NCBI GenBank assembly: GCA_946623195.1 | Contig: CAMOQW010000003.1 | Span: 1-49,402, forward strand | DNA from: an uncultured Prevotella sp. | Lineage (GTDB): Bacteria > Bacteroidota > Bacteroidia > Bacteroidales > Bacteroidaceae | DNA length: 49,402 nucleotides | Reading direction: 5' to 3' | Part shown: piece by piece, positions 17,620 through 25,256 of the stretch | Numbering within the stretch: the stretch's first letter is position 1 | How the letters are laid out: every line of letters begins with the position of its first letter | Program-made: the position numbers and the translations under genes | Notes under the pieces: generated by a model | What the model saw: the letters and a program-made list of their open reading frames with translations, nothing else | What the model was told of the DNA's origin: nothing | Databases searched by the model: none

Positions 17620-18570
17620 TTATAGTTTTTTCTCGCTCAATGCTTTTTTGCACCGGGCACCGAATTCTGGCGATATGTAGTTGTAGAGGCTGTGGCATAC
17701 CTCGGCAGAGAACTGCTGTCCGTAGCCGATGATGCTGTCCCATTGCCTTTCGCTGAGTCCCAGTTTCAATTCACGGCGGGTGATGCCGTTCTGCAGCAGT
17801 CCGTAGATAAAGCCCGCATTAAAGTTGTCGCCGGCCCCTATGGTACTCACCGTCTCCGTCTGCTGCACCGCATATTGCTTGCAGAGTCCGCCTTCGGCAC
17901 GCAGCTCGATGGGCTCTGCAGCCTGGGTGTATATGAAATTTTTGGTGTAGAATGCTATCTCGGCCCGATAGATGCTGTCAGCATCGCTTTTCTTGAAGAG
18001 GTGTTCGAAGTCTTCCTTCGAACCGCGCACGATGTCGGCCAACTCGAAGTTCTCCAGCAGGTTGGGGCGCAGCTTCATGACCTCATGCTGATGTGATGCC
18101 CGGAAGTTCACGTCGTAGTAAAGGATGGCCCCCTGCTCGTGAGCATAATCCAGAAAGCCCTTCACTTGTTGGCGGATAACGGGATTCAGGGCATAGTAGG
18201 AACCAAACAGCACCACGTCATTAGCAGTTACACTGGGGAAGGCGAACTCCAGCCGGTCGTGGGGGTGGTCTTTATAGAAGACGTACTCCGCGTCGTTCTT
18301 TTCGTCGAGGAATGCCAGCGACAGGGGTGACTTCGAGTCGGGATTGATGTTTATGCTGTCTGCTTCGCAGCCATTGTCTTCCAAAAACTTGATAATCATA
18401 CGCCCCACCCTGTCGTTGCCTGTCTCGCTGATGAAGCTAGTAGCCACGCCCGCACGGCTCAGCGATATGATGGCATTGAAGGTGCTGCCGCCAGGCGTAG
18501 CACCAATAGGCAGTTCGTTACGGAAAATGATGTCGAGAACAGTCTCGCCGATACCAATAACTTTACGCAT
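17620..18570 (-). CDS. PfkB family carbohydrate kinase
   Basis: A ribokinase/fructokinase-type sugar kinase in the cytoplasm. The chosen start (MRKVIGIGETVLDIIF) gives 316 residues. An alternative start at 18585 adds MFCQN. The substrate motif PGGSTFNAIISLSRAG and the ATP-site/catalytic signature TIGAGDNFNAGFIYGLL (catalytic Asp in GAGD) are intact. It has no lid-forming insert larger than usual. The sugar substrate cannot be named. fprA follows 26 nt downstream. A TATATTTG box is 29 nt upstream, divergent from the M16 peptidase promoter. Confidence 0.9.
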   Translation of the reverse strand: MRKVIGIGETVLDIIFRNELPIGATPGGSTFNAIISLSRAGVATSFISETGNDRVGRMIIKFLEDNGCEADSININPDSKSPLSLAFLDEKNDAEYVFYKDHPHDRLEFAFPSVTANDVVLFGSYYALNPVIRQQVKGFLDYAHEQGAILYYDVNFRASHQHEVMKLRPNLLENFELADIVRGSKEDFEHLFKKSDADSIYRAEIAFYTKNFIYTQAAEPIELRAEGGLCKQYAVQQTETVSTIGAGDNFNAGFIYGLLQNGITRRELKLGLSERQWDSIIGYGQQFSAEVCHSLYNYISPEFGARCKKALSEKKL

Positions 18571-18599
18571 ATTCTGACAAAACATTATATTTCGGGGTG

Positions 18600-18607
18600 C
18601 AAATATA
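18600..18607 (-). promoter_or_regulatory. -7 box of the pfkB-fprA unit
   Basis: TATATTTG on the minus strand, 29 nt upstream of the kinase ATG at 18570. Confidence 0.6.
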
Positions 18608-18653
18608 CGAAATAAATTCCAACTACCAACCATCTGCTATCAACTTTTTTTCT

Positions 18654-18661
18654 TACCTTTG
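18654..18661 (+). promoter_or_regulatory. -7 box for the M16 peptidase gene
   Basis: TACCTTTG ends 9 nt before the ATG at 18671, leaving room for a leader of only a few nucleotides. The TTG at 18659 overlaps the box, so it cannot be the start. Confidence 0.65.
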
Positions 18662-18670
18662 CACCCAGTT

Positions 18671-19921
18671 ATGGCGAATTATAATACAGCAACCCTATCA
18701 GATGGCCTGCGCGTGATCCAACTTCCGTCCCCTTCCCCCGTGGTCTACTGCGGCATTGGCATCGGTGCCGGCTCGCGTCAGGAAATGGCTGGCGAAGAGG
18801 GCTTGGCCCATTTTTGCGAGCACGTCAGCTTCAAAGGCACTCGCCGCCGCTCCGCCTTCCAGATACTCAACTGCCTGGAGAGAGTCGGGGGCGACCTCAA
18901 TGCGTTTACCAACAAAGAGGACACTGTCTTCTATGCCGCTGTTCAGAAGGAACATTTCCTGAAGGCTGCCGACCTGTTGACTGACATTGTCTTTTGCAGC
19001 GAATATCCGGAACAGGAGATTCGCCACGAGGTGGATGTCATCTGCGACGAGATAGAGAGCTACAACGACTCTCCGGCCGAACTCATCTACGACGAGTTTG
19101 AGAACCTACTGTTCCAAGGGCATCCTCTGGGACATAACATATTAGGAACGCCTGAACGGGTACAGTCGTTTACTTCTGCCGATGCCCGTCGCTTCACCTA
19201 TCGCTACTACCGTCCTGGCAATGCCATCTTCTTCGCCTATGGCGATGTGAATTTCAATCGGCTGATCAGATATTTAGAGGTGAGAAGTGATCAGTTAGGG
19301 GTGAGAGGTGTGACAGGAGGCAATCAAGGCTCGAACAATTCTCTCCCTTCTCGCCTCTCGCCTCTTACCTCTTCCCCCTCACCCTTTACCTCTAAAGACA
19401 ATCACCACCAAGCCCACGTCATGCTGGGCCAGCGGGCCTACAGCCACAACGATGAGCGCCGCCTGCCACTCTATTTGCTCAACAATATGCTGGGTGGTCC
19501 GGGCATGAATGCCCGTCTGAACCTTTCGCTGCGTGAACGCCACGGACTGGTATATACTGTCGAGAGTACCATGGCCAGCTATAGCGATACGGGAGCCTGG
19601 TGTGTCTATTTTGGCTGCGACCACCACGACGTGAAGTGTTGCTTGCGACTAGTCAACCGCGAACTGGACCGATTCATGCAACATCCCCTGTCCGACCGCC
19701 AACTCACTGCTGCCAAGCGCCAGCTGAAGGGTCAGCTTGCCATAGCCAGCGACAATCGCGAACAGTTTGCCCTCGACATTGCCAGAAATTTCCTCCATGA
19801 CGGCAGGGAGCGCAACATCGACACCCTTTTGCAGCAAATTGATGCCATCACTGCGCAGCAATTGCAAGACGTGGCTCAGAATCTCTTTGACCCTAACCGA
19901 CTAAAACAGCTGATATTGTAG
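18671..19921 (+). CDS. M16 family zinc peptidase (insulinase-like)
   Basis: A 416-residue single M16 unit without a signal peptide, so presumably cytoplasmic. The inverted zinc motif HxxEH is present as HFCEHVSFKG (about residue 51). The third ligand Glu follows about 75 residues later in EVDVICDEIESYNDSP. The second half has the ARLNLSLRERHGLVYTVES region seen in active M16B enzymes. Between the two halves a low-complexity stretch of about 40 residues (LEVRSDQLGVRG...LPSRLSPLTSSPSP) is encoded by a 124-bp segment bounded by 9-bp inverted repeats. The start is set by the -7 box. The substrate is unknown. Confidence 0.88.
   Translation: MANYNTATLSDGLRVIQLPSPSPVVYCGIGIGAGSRQEMAGEEGLAHFCEHVSFKGTRRRSAFQILNCLERVGGDLNAFTNKEDTVFYAAVQKEHFLKAADLLTDIVFCSEYPEQEIRHEVDVICDEIESYNDSPAELIYDEFENLLFQGHPLGHNILGTPERVQSFTSADARRFTYRYYRPGNAIFFAYGDVNFNRLIRYLEVRSDQLGVRGVTGGNQGSNNSLPSRLSPLTSSPSPFTSKDNHHQAHVMLGQRAYSHNDERRLPLYLLNNMLGGPGMNARLNLSLRERHGLVYTVESTMASYSDTGAWCVYFGCDHHDVKCCLRLVNRELDRFMQHPLSDRQLTAAKRQLKGQLAIASDNREQFALDIARNFLHDGRERNIDTLLQQIDAITAQQLQDVAQNLFDPNRLKQLIL
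19273..19396. repeat. In-frame inverted-repeat element within the M16 gene
   Basis: TTTAGAGGT (19273-19281) and ACCTCTAAA (19388-19396) are perfect 9-bp terminal inverted repeats. The inner arms are purine-rich on the left (GAGAAG, GGGGTGAGAGG) and pyrimidine-rich on the right (CTTCTCGCCTCTCGCCTCTTACC), giving imperfect pairing over about 50 nt. The reading frame stays open. Confidence 0.7.
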
Positions 19922-20004
19922 TTTGTTTCACCTCCCAATGCCTGTATGCCTTGACGCGGTTAAAAATAGATACCGGCTTTGTGTGTCGTTTCGGAAAAAA
20001 GTTG

Positions 20005-20012
20005 TATCTTTG
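20005..20012 (+). promoter_or_regulatory. -7 box of the acetyl-esterase-like gene
   Basis: TATCTTTG, 24 nt before the ATG at 20037. A TTTG at 19978-19981 lies 23 nt upstream, slightly wider than usual. Confidence 0.6.
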
Positions 20013-20036
20013 CACCGTCAATAAAATCGCTGAAAG

Positions 20037-20855
20037 ATGAAAAAAACGTTTCTTCTGACCTTTATGTTGGTTCTTACCACCCTGGCTTCGGCTCAGAAGC
20101 CCATCGAGATGAATCTCTGGCCCGACGGCCCAAAAACAAGTAATGGTGACGCGCAGGACATGGCGAAGGTTACCGTTTTTCTGCCTAATGAGAAAAAGGC
20201 TACCGGACGTGCCATCGTCTGTTGTCCAGGCGGCGGCTACCAGCACTTGGCCATGCAGCACGAGGGTACCGACTGGGCTCCCTTCTTCAACGGGCAGGGC
20301 ATAGCACTCATCGTGCTGAAATACCGTATGCCGCACGGCCATTACAAGGTTCCTGCCGAAGATGCCGAGGAGGCTGTTAGGCTGGTGCGGCGCCATGCAA
20401 ATGAATGGCATGTCAACCCGCAGGATGTCGGTATCATGGGCTTCTCGGCCGGCGGCCATCTGGCCTCCACCGTTGCCACCCATGCCACTGGCGATGCCAA
20501 GCCCAATTTCCAGATACTTTTCTACCCTGTCATCTCGATGGAGCAGGGCACTACCCATCAGGGTTCACGCGATAACCTGCTTGGCAAGAACCCCAAGCGC
20601 AAGCTGGTGAACGAGTATTGCAACGAACAGCACATCAACAAACATACGCCACGATGCTTCCTGGCCTTGGCTCACGACGACAAGACCGTATCGCCACTGA
20701 ACAGTGTCATTTACTACGAGGAGTTGTATGCCAATAAGGTGCCTGCCGCCATGTATCTATATCCTTCGGGAGGTCACGGCTTCGGCATCCGCCAGTCGTT
20801 TGCCTACCACTTCGAGATGATGCTGGAGCTGAAGGCCTGGCTACGCAGCTTTTAG
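20037..20855 (+). CDS. Secreted alpha/beta hydrolase, acetyl(xylan) esterase-like
   Basis: A 272-residue exported hydrolase (signal peptide MKKTFLLTFMLVLTTLASAQ). The oxyanion-hole region is CCPGGGYQHLAMQHEG (about residue 66) and the nucleophile elbow is GFSAGGH (about residue 140). The catalytic Asp is probably in ALAHDDKTVSP and the His in GGHGFGI. This pattern is seen in BD-FAE-type and acetylxylan esterase-like proteins of gut Bacteroidota, which remove acetyl or feruloyl groups from xylan. The substrate is inferred partly from the xylan genes 7 kb downstream. It is transcribed alone, with its own -7 box and a strong terminator at 20884-20913. Confidence 0.85.
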   Translation: MKKTFLLTFMLVLTTLASAQKPIEMNLWPDGPKTSNGDAQDMAKVTVFLPNEKKATGRAIVCCPGGGYQHLAMQHEGTDWAPFFNGQGIALIVLKYRMPHGHYKVPAEDAEEAVRLVRRHANEWHVNPQDVGIMGFSAGGHLASTVATHATGDAKPNFQILFYPVISMEQGTTHQGSRDNLLGKNPKRKLVNEYCNEQHINKHTPRCFLALAHDDKTVSPLNSVIYYEELYANKVPAAMYLYPSGGHGFGIRQSFAYHFEMMLELKAWLRSF

Positions 20856-20883
20856 CGAACCAGCCATTGTTGCACTGATATCC

Positions 20884-20913
20884 TGCCGAGGCTCTTGAGC
20901 TTCGGCATTTTTT
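20884..20913 (+). terminator. Rho-independent terminator
   Basis: TGCCGAGGCTC and GAGCTTCGGCA form an 11-bp stem (one G-T pair) followed by six T residues (20908-20913). It ends the esterase transcript and lies just before the convergent thioredoxin-fold gene. Confidence 0.88.
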
Positions 20914-20916
20914 GTT

Positions 20917-22056
20917 CTACAGCAATTTCTTGATGGCAGCGTCAATGTCAGTAATCTGCTGGGAGCGTCCGACGAGGTTGTTGCCACGGTCGATGAGGAA
21001 GTATTCAGGAACAGCCTGCACGTTGTAGATTGTCAGGAACGAGGCGCTGTTGTCGTCGGCACGCACGCTAATCCATGGCAGGGCTGCTGTTTGCTGTTTC
21101 CAGAAGTGCTCGTCGGGGTCCAGACTTACCTGATAGATTTCAAAGCCCTGGGCATGATATTTGTTATAGAGTTCGCGGAGCATCAGGATGCGGGCCGGCG
21201 ACTCGCTCTGGGCGAAGACATGGAAGTCCAGCAGCACCACTTTTCCATTCAGTTCGGTCAGGCTGCGCTGCTGACCCTTGTTGTCGGCTAGCGTGATGTC
21301 GATAAGTCCTGCCGTCTGTATCTTCGAGGCATCAATGGTCTGGTTCTGTCCGGCCTCGCTGATGCGCACATTCTTCATGCCCTCAATGGCGATGTTGTGC
21401 AGGTTGGCACCACGCTCTGCCGTTGGCCAGTAGGTGTCCCAACTGGTGGCCACGGCGGCAAACACCTTGATGTCGTCCTTGTTGGTGCGAGGGTTGAACA
21501 GCAGCATGTTGCCCAAGGTCTGGAACAAGGCGAAATAGGCGTAAGGCTTGGAAGGGTCGGGGAAGATGTATTTCATCTTCACTTGTTCCTTATAATGGCG
21601 AATCATGCTGAGTATGCTGTCGTTAGACTGGTCGACGCTGAGATCCTCCATCCGGCTGACGGCCAGAGCGCGCTGTTGCAAGTCCATCTGGAGCAGGGCC
21701 AGTTCCTTGATTTTCTGACAATTGTCAGAACCCGTTACCTCATACTCTCTGGCCATCTGCGGATAGTGGGCTCGGAGGGTGACCGTCTCGGTAGAGTCGA
21801 TAGACAGCGAAATAATCTGGTCGCCGATGCGCAGACGGTAGAACTCAGGGGCTTCAGGCTGTTGGCCGGCAAAGCTGAAGGCACCGTCGCCGCCCAACTT
21901 GACCGAGTCGAGCACTTCGGGACCTGCCAGCGAGATGTTCTCAAAATAGAGTATGGAATCGCGGGCATTCTCGATACTGCCTTCCACATGGAATTTCTTT
22001 TCGCTACACGATGCAATAGCGAGCACGGTGGCTGCTAGGATGAGGTATTTCTTCAT
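20917..22056 (-). CDS. Thioredoxin-fold lipoprotein without CXXC (DUF4369-type)
   Basis: A 379-residue lipoprotein (lipobox in LAIASCSEKKFHVEG). The N-terminal beta domain (FHVEGSIENARDSILYFEN...LDSVKLGGDGAFSFAG) matches DUF4369. The C-terminal thioredoxin-like domain begins GKVVLLDFHVFAQSESPARIL (about residue 269) and continues with LYNKYHAQGFEIYQVSLDPD and VPEYFLIDRGNNLVGR (cis-Pro region present). Where TlpA/ResA relatives have WCxxC, this protein has FAQSESPA, so thiol-disulfide chemistry is unlikely. Its role may be structural or binding. It is transcribed alone from a TACTTTTG box. Confidence 0.85.
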   Translation of the reverse strand: MKKYLILAATVLAIASCSEKKFHVEGSIENARDSILYFENISLAGPEVLDSVKLGGDGAFSFAGQQPEAPEFYRLRIGDQIISLSIDSTETVTLRAHYPQMAREYEVTGSDNCQKIKELALLQMDLQQRALAVSRMEDLSVDQSNDSILSMIRHYKEQVKMKYIFPDPSKPYAYFALFQTLGNMLLFNPRTNKDDIKVFAAVATSWDTYWPTAERGANLHNIAIEGMKNVRISEAGQNQTIDASKIQTAGLIDITLADNKGQQRSLTELNGKVVLLDFHVFAQSESPARILMLRELYNKYHAQGFEIYQVSLDPDEHFWKQQTAALPWISVRADDNSASFLTIYNVQAVPEYFLIDRGNNLVGRSQQITDIDAAIKKLL

Positions 22057-22088
22057 TGTCTTTACGCTGATTTGATAACTTTTGGCTG

Positions 22089-22096
22089 CAAAAGTA
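22089..22096 (-). promoter_or_regulatory. -7 box of the thioredoxin-fold lipoprotein gene
   Basis: TACTTTTG on the minus strand, 32 nt upstream of the ATG at 22056. Confidence 0.65.
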
Positions 22097-22168
22097 CAAA
22101 AAAAGATTGATTTCGTGAAGACTTTTGGCTTTTTCTGTTTAAAATTTGGTGGTTTGAGTTAAAATTAC

Positions 22169-22176
22169 TATTTTTG
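22169..22176 (+). promoter_or_regulatory. -7 box of the 22.2-25.2 kb unit
   Basis: TATTTTTG, 19 nt before the ATG at 22196. The next two genes follow with gaps of 26 and 21 nt and have no box of their own, so one transcript is likely. Confidence 0.6.
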
Positions 22177-22195
22177 CAGCACCTAAAGCAATGGT

Positions 22196-23191
22196 ATGCA
22201 GACACTGAAGCGAATCAGTAGGAGCTTGCTGACCCTGTTGGTCGGAGCCGTCGTTGCCGCATCGTGCAGCAATGGCGATGATGCCGTGGTGCGCGTGCAG
22301 AAGTTGTGTACCCCTCTCTATCTGGCCATCTACGACGGGCAAGGCAACGACCTGCTTTTGGATACCACTCTCATCAGCATCACCAGCCAGAATACGGGCC
22401 AGCTGCTGCCCGTCACCATCAAGGAGTATGAGGGGCGACGCTATCTTTATGTGGTGCCAGTGATGAATGGCAGATACTGGCAACAGCTGCGTGCTGACGG
22501 TTCGGGCCAAACGGAGCCTTTCATCAAGACAACCATCCGCGTGGGCAATTATGTCATTCCCCTCTACACTTATCTGCATCAGCAGCCAGACGGACGCGTG
22601 GACTCGCTGAAGGAGAGCACTATGCCCAGCCGTGGCTACCAGCTGTATGGGCGACGTATCGTGACCCCGGAAAAGGCCCGTGTAGCCGACATCATGGTGA
22701 CACAGGACGGAGCCTTCCTCTGCACACAAAGTCTGCAGCCGGAATTCCTGGCGGTCAACATCGATTTCTATTCGCCCCAGGGCACCAACGTCATCGACTC
22801 ACTGCAGCGCCAGCTACTAGGAAGTTACGACCCTAGTTGGCTGAGGTCGTTATACCAGCTGGACATCAAGCCCCACAACAGCATGCCTGCCTTGGAGAAG
22901 ACCAACGGATGGTCGACGGCCAACGGTCGGCTGTCGGTATGTGCCAGTATGGGCGACTGGTGCTATCATAAGGTAAGGGGCCTGTGGGGCGAGAGCGGCT
23001 ACACTTTTGAACTGAAAAGCGAGGTGCTTTTTGGCGACGACCAGACGCACCGCATCGAGCTGACCTTCGACCGCACCATGTTCGACAACAAGATTACGGG
23101 CTGCGCTCTCGACGGCCGGGCCTACGACATGGAGGCGGTGGGTTTCAGGGATGCCTTGTTTTATGGCGTCAACCTGGAGTTCTACCAGTGA
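22196..23191 (+). CDS. Unrecognised lipoprotein
   Basis: I do not recognise this family. The 331-residue protein starts with a lipoprotein signal (SLLTLLVGAVVAASCSNGDD, lipobox AASC), so it is membrane-anchored outside the cytoplasm. The rest is rich in beta-type text (LYLAIYDGQGNDLLLDTTLI, YQLYGRRIVTPEKARVADIMV) with a C-terminal HRIELTFDRTMFDNKITG segment. There is no obvious catalytic motif. It lies 26 nt upstream of a secreted sialate-O-acetylesterase-type gene on the same strand, so a role in glycan handling is possible but unproven. A second ATG at 22191 is out of frame. Confidence 0.75.
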   Translation: MQTLKRISRSLLTLLVGAVVAASCSNGDDAVVRVQKLCTPLYLAIYDGQGNDLLLDTTLISITSQNTGQLLPVTIKEYEGRRYLYVVPVMNGRYWQQLRADGSGQTEPFIKTTIRVGNYVIPLYTYLHQQPDGRVDSLKESTMPSRGYQLYGRRIVTPEKARVADIMVTQDGAFLCTQSLQPEFLAVNIDFYSPQGTNVIDSLQRQLLGSYDPSWLRSLYQLDIKPHNSMPALEKTNGWSTANGRLSVCASMGDWCYHKVRGLWGESGYTFELKSEVLFGDDQTHRIELTFDRTMFDNKITGCALDGRAYDMEAVGFRDALFYGVNLEFYQ

Positions 23192-23217
23192 CTAGTAAAT
23201 ATCAAATAGTAAAAATC

Positions 23218-24678
23218 ATGAATAGAAGATTCTTTTTGTTTGCCTTGCTGACCACGCTGATGGTGGGAGCAGAGGCAAAGGTTCGCTTGTCGCACTTGGT
23301 GGGCGACAACATGGTAGTACAACAGCAAACGCAGGTTCGACTGTGGGGATGGGCACGCGCCAACAGCACCGTCAGCGTCACCACGTCGTGGGATAACCGG
23401 CGCGTAACCGCAAAAGCCGACCGGCTAGGGCGCTGGCTGGCTACTGTGACGACTCCCGCTGCCAGTTTCACACCGCTGAGCATCCGCTTCGACGACGGCG
23501 AGGGCGAGGTAAGCATCCAGAACGTGCTGGCTGGCGAGGTGTGGGTGTGTGCCGGTCAGTCGAACATGGAGATGCCTGTCAAGGGCTTTGGCAACTGCCC
23601 CGTGGTGAACTATAATCAGGAGGTCGTCGATGCCGCAGCCTTCCCCTATATCCGTTCTGTCAAGGTGCCCAGCGTGATGTCGGCCACTCCGCTGGACGAT
23701 GCTAACTGTCAGTGGCGAGTCTGTACGCCCCAGACCGTTGGCGACTTCTCGGCTACAGGCTACTTCTTTGCCAAGATGGTGGCCCGCGTGCTCCAGATTC
23801 CTGTCGGACTCATCGAGGCCAACAAAGGTGGCTCGCGAGTGGAAAGTTGGCTGACGAAAGAAAACCTGGAGAAGTACACTAACGACCCTACCGACAGCGT
23901 TGAAATCTGCAAGAAGTGGTGGCAGTGGGACTATCACCGTTCGTTGCTCTGGGGCAACGGCACATTCAATCCCATCCTGAACGCCACCGTCAAGGGCATC
24001 CTGTTCTATCAGGGCTGTTCCAATGTCGGCGACCCCGGCGACCAGTATTCCCAGCGTCTCAAGTTGTTGGTGGAACAATGGCGCGGTCAATTCAAGTTGG
24101 GCGAGATTCCCTTCTACTTCGTCCAGATAGCTCCCTTTGACAGCGGTGACAAGCAGGGCACGTGGAATGCCTTTCTGCAGGAACAGCAGTTCAAGGCCTC
24201 TAAAATCATCCCCAACAGCGGTCTGGTATGTACCAACGACTGCGTTTTCCCATACGAGGGCACTCAGATTCACCCTGCCCAGAAGCAGAAAGTGGGCGAG
24301 CGTCTGGCTTTCCTGGCCCTGAACAAGACCTACGGTCAGGGTGGTCTGATATGCACGAGTCCTTCGTATAAGGACATGCAGGTGAAGAACGACACCGTGA
24401 TGATTCACCTGAACGACGACTATGGTGCCATTAGCCGCTTCGAGGGCATTGAGGGCTTCGAGGTGGCAGGTGCCGACCGCGTGTTCCGTCCTGCCACGGC
24501 CCGCCACTTCTGGCAACCTGGCGGCGGCTACTGGGACGAGTGCATCACCATCGTCAGTCCTGAGGTGAAGCAGCCCGTGGCCGTGCGCTACTGTTTCCGC
24601 AATTGGCAGCTGGGCAATTTGGCCAATGCCGGCGGACTGCCTCTGTTCCCCTTCCGTACTGACGATTGGGAAAGGTAA
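23218..24678 (+). CDS. Sialate O-acetylesterase-type SGNH esterase (short form)
   Basis: A secreted carbohydrate O-acetylesterase of 486 residues. The start at 23218 (MNRRFFLFALLTTLMVGAEAK) gives a signal peptide; the longer frame from 23188 adds ten residues overlapping the previous gene's end. The nucleophile block is VWVCAGQSNMEMPV (about residue 110). Block III is LFYQGCSNVGDPGDQYSQRLKLL. The catalytic Asp/His region is probably GTQIHPAQKQKVGERLAFLAL. Such enzymes act on sialic acid or on acetylated plant polysaccharides. The xylan genes nearby favour the latter by inference. A NUDIX gene follows 21 nt later. Confidence 0.88.
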   Translation: MNRRFFLFALLTTLMVGAEAKVRLSHLVGDNMVVQQQTQVRLWGWARANSTVSVTTSWDNRRVTAKADRLGRWLATVTTPAASFTPLSIRFDDGEGEVSIQNVLAGEVWVCAGQSNMEMPVKGFGNCPVVNYNQEVVDAAAFPYIRSVKVPSVMSATPLDDANCQWRVCTPQTVGDFSATGYFFAKMVARVLQIPVGLIEANKGGSRVESWLTKENLEKYTNDPTDSVEICKKWWQWDYHRSLLWGNGTFNPILNATVKGILFYQGCSNVGDPGDQYSQRLKLLVEQWRGQFKLGEIPFYFVQIAPFDSGDKQGTWNAFLQEQQFKASKIIPNSGLVCTNDCVFPYEGTQIHPAQKQKVGERLAFLALNKTYGQGGLICTSPSYKDMQVKNDTVMIHLNDDYGAISRFEGIEGFEVAGADRVFRPATARHFWQPGGGYWDECITIVSPEVKQPVAVRYCFRNWQLGNLANAGGLPLFPFRTDDWER

Positions 24679-24699
24679 AGAAGAAAAAACGGTCATCAA

Positions 24700-25230
24700 A
24701 TGATACATCCGCTTGAAAAATTTGCTTACTGCCCGGTGTGTGGCAGTAAGCATTTTGAAGTACACAACTTCAAGAGTAAGTGCTGCCGTGACTGCGGCTT
24801 TGTGTATTATGCCAACCCTTGTTCGGCTACTGCGGCTTTCATCGTCAACGAGCGAAAGGAGATGCTGGTGGTGCGGCGCGGCAAGGAGCCGGCCAAGGGA
24901 ACCCTCGACCTGCCGGGTGGTTTTGTCGACATGGGCGAAACGGTGGAGGAGGGCATGCGGCGCGAAATCAAGGAGGAGACGGGTCTTGACGTTGAAGACA
25001 TCCGCTATCTCTTCTCCAATCCTAATGTCTACGAGTATAGTGGCATGGGCATCCATACGCTTGACATGGACTTCCTGGTGCCTGTCAGCAATGAAGCCAT
25101 CGGACAGATAACGGCTGCCGACGATGCTGCCGAAGCCCTTTGGATTCCCATCAGTCAGGTGAATCCCGCCGACTTCGGGCTCACTAGCATCCGCAATGCC
25201 GTCATCCGTTTTCTGGCATCGAAACGGTGA
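24700..25230 (+). CDS. NUDIX hydrolase with N-terminal zinc ribbon
   Basis: A 176-residue cytoplasmic pyrophosphohydrolase. Residues about 10-35 form a zinc ribbon (CPVCGS ... CCRDCGF). The Nudix box GX5EX7REUXEEXGU is complete in GGFVDMGETVEEGMRREIKEETG (about residues 73-95; the core Glu residues are in REIKEET). This layout resembles NudC-like or ADP-ribose/NADH-type NUDIX enzymes, but the substrate cannot be read from sequence. It is the third gene of the 22.2-25.2 kb run and faces a second SGNH esterase gene, with only 26 nt between the stop codons. Confidence 0.92.
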   Translation: MIHPLEKFAYCPVCGSKHFEVHNFKSKCCRDCGFVYYANPCSATAAFIVNERKEMLVVRRGKEPAKGTLDLPGGFVDMGETVEEGMRREIKEETGLDVEDIRYLFSNPNVYEYSGMGIHTLDMDFLVPVSNEAIGQITAADDAAEALWIPISQVNPADFGLTSIRNAVIRFLASKR

Positions 25231-25244
25231 TAGCGAGCATCACC
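25226..25244. terminator. Possible weak hairpin between convergent genes
   Basis: GGTGAT (25226-25231) and ATCACC (25239-25244) form a 6-bp stem with a 7-nt loop. It overlaps the NUDIX stop codon and has no U tract. It may serve the two converging transcripts. Confidence 0.35.
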
Positions 25245-25256
25245 CCCACTCCTTGA

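Noticed and set aside
23425..25056. 543-residue open frame antisense to the esterase and NUDIX genes
   Set aside because: It spans two plus-strand genes with intact catalytic motifs, and its own translation shows no recognisable family.
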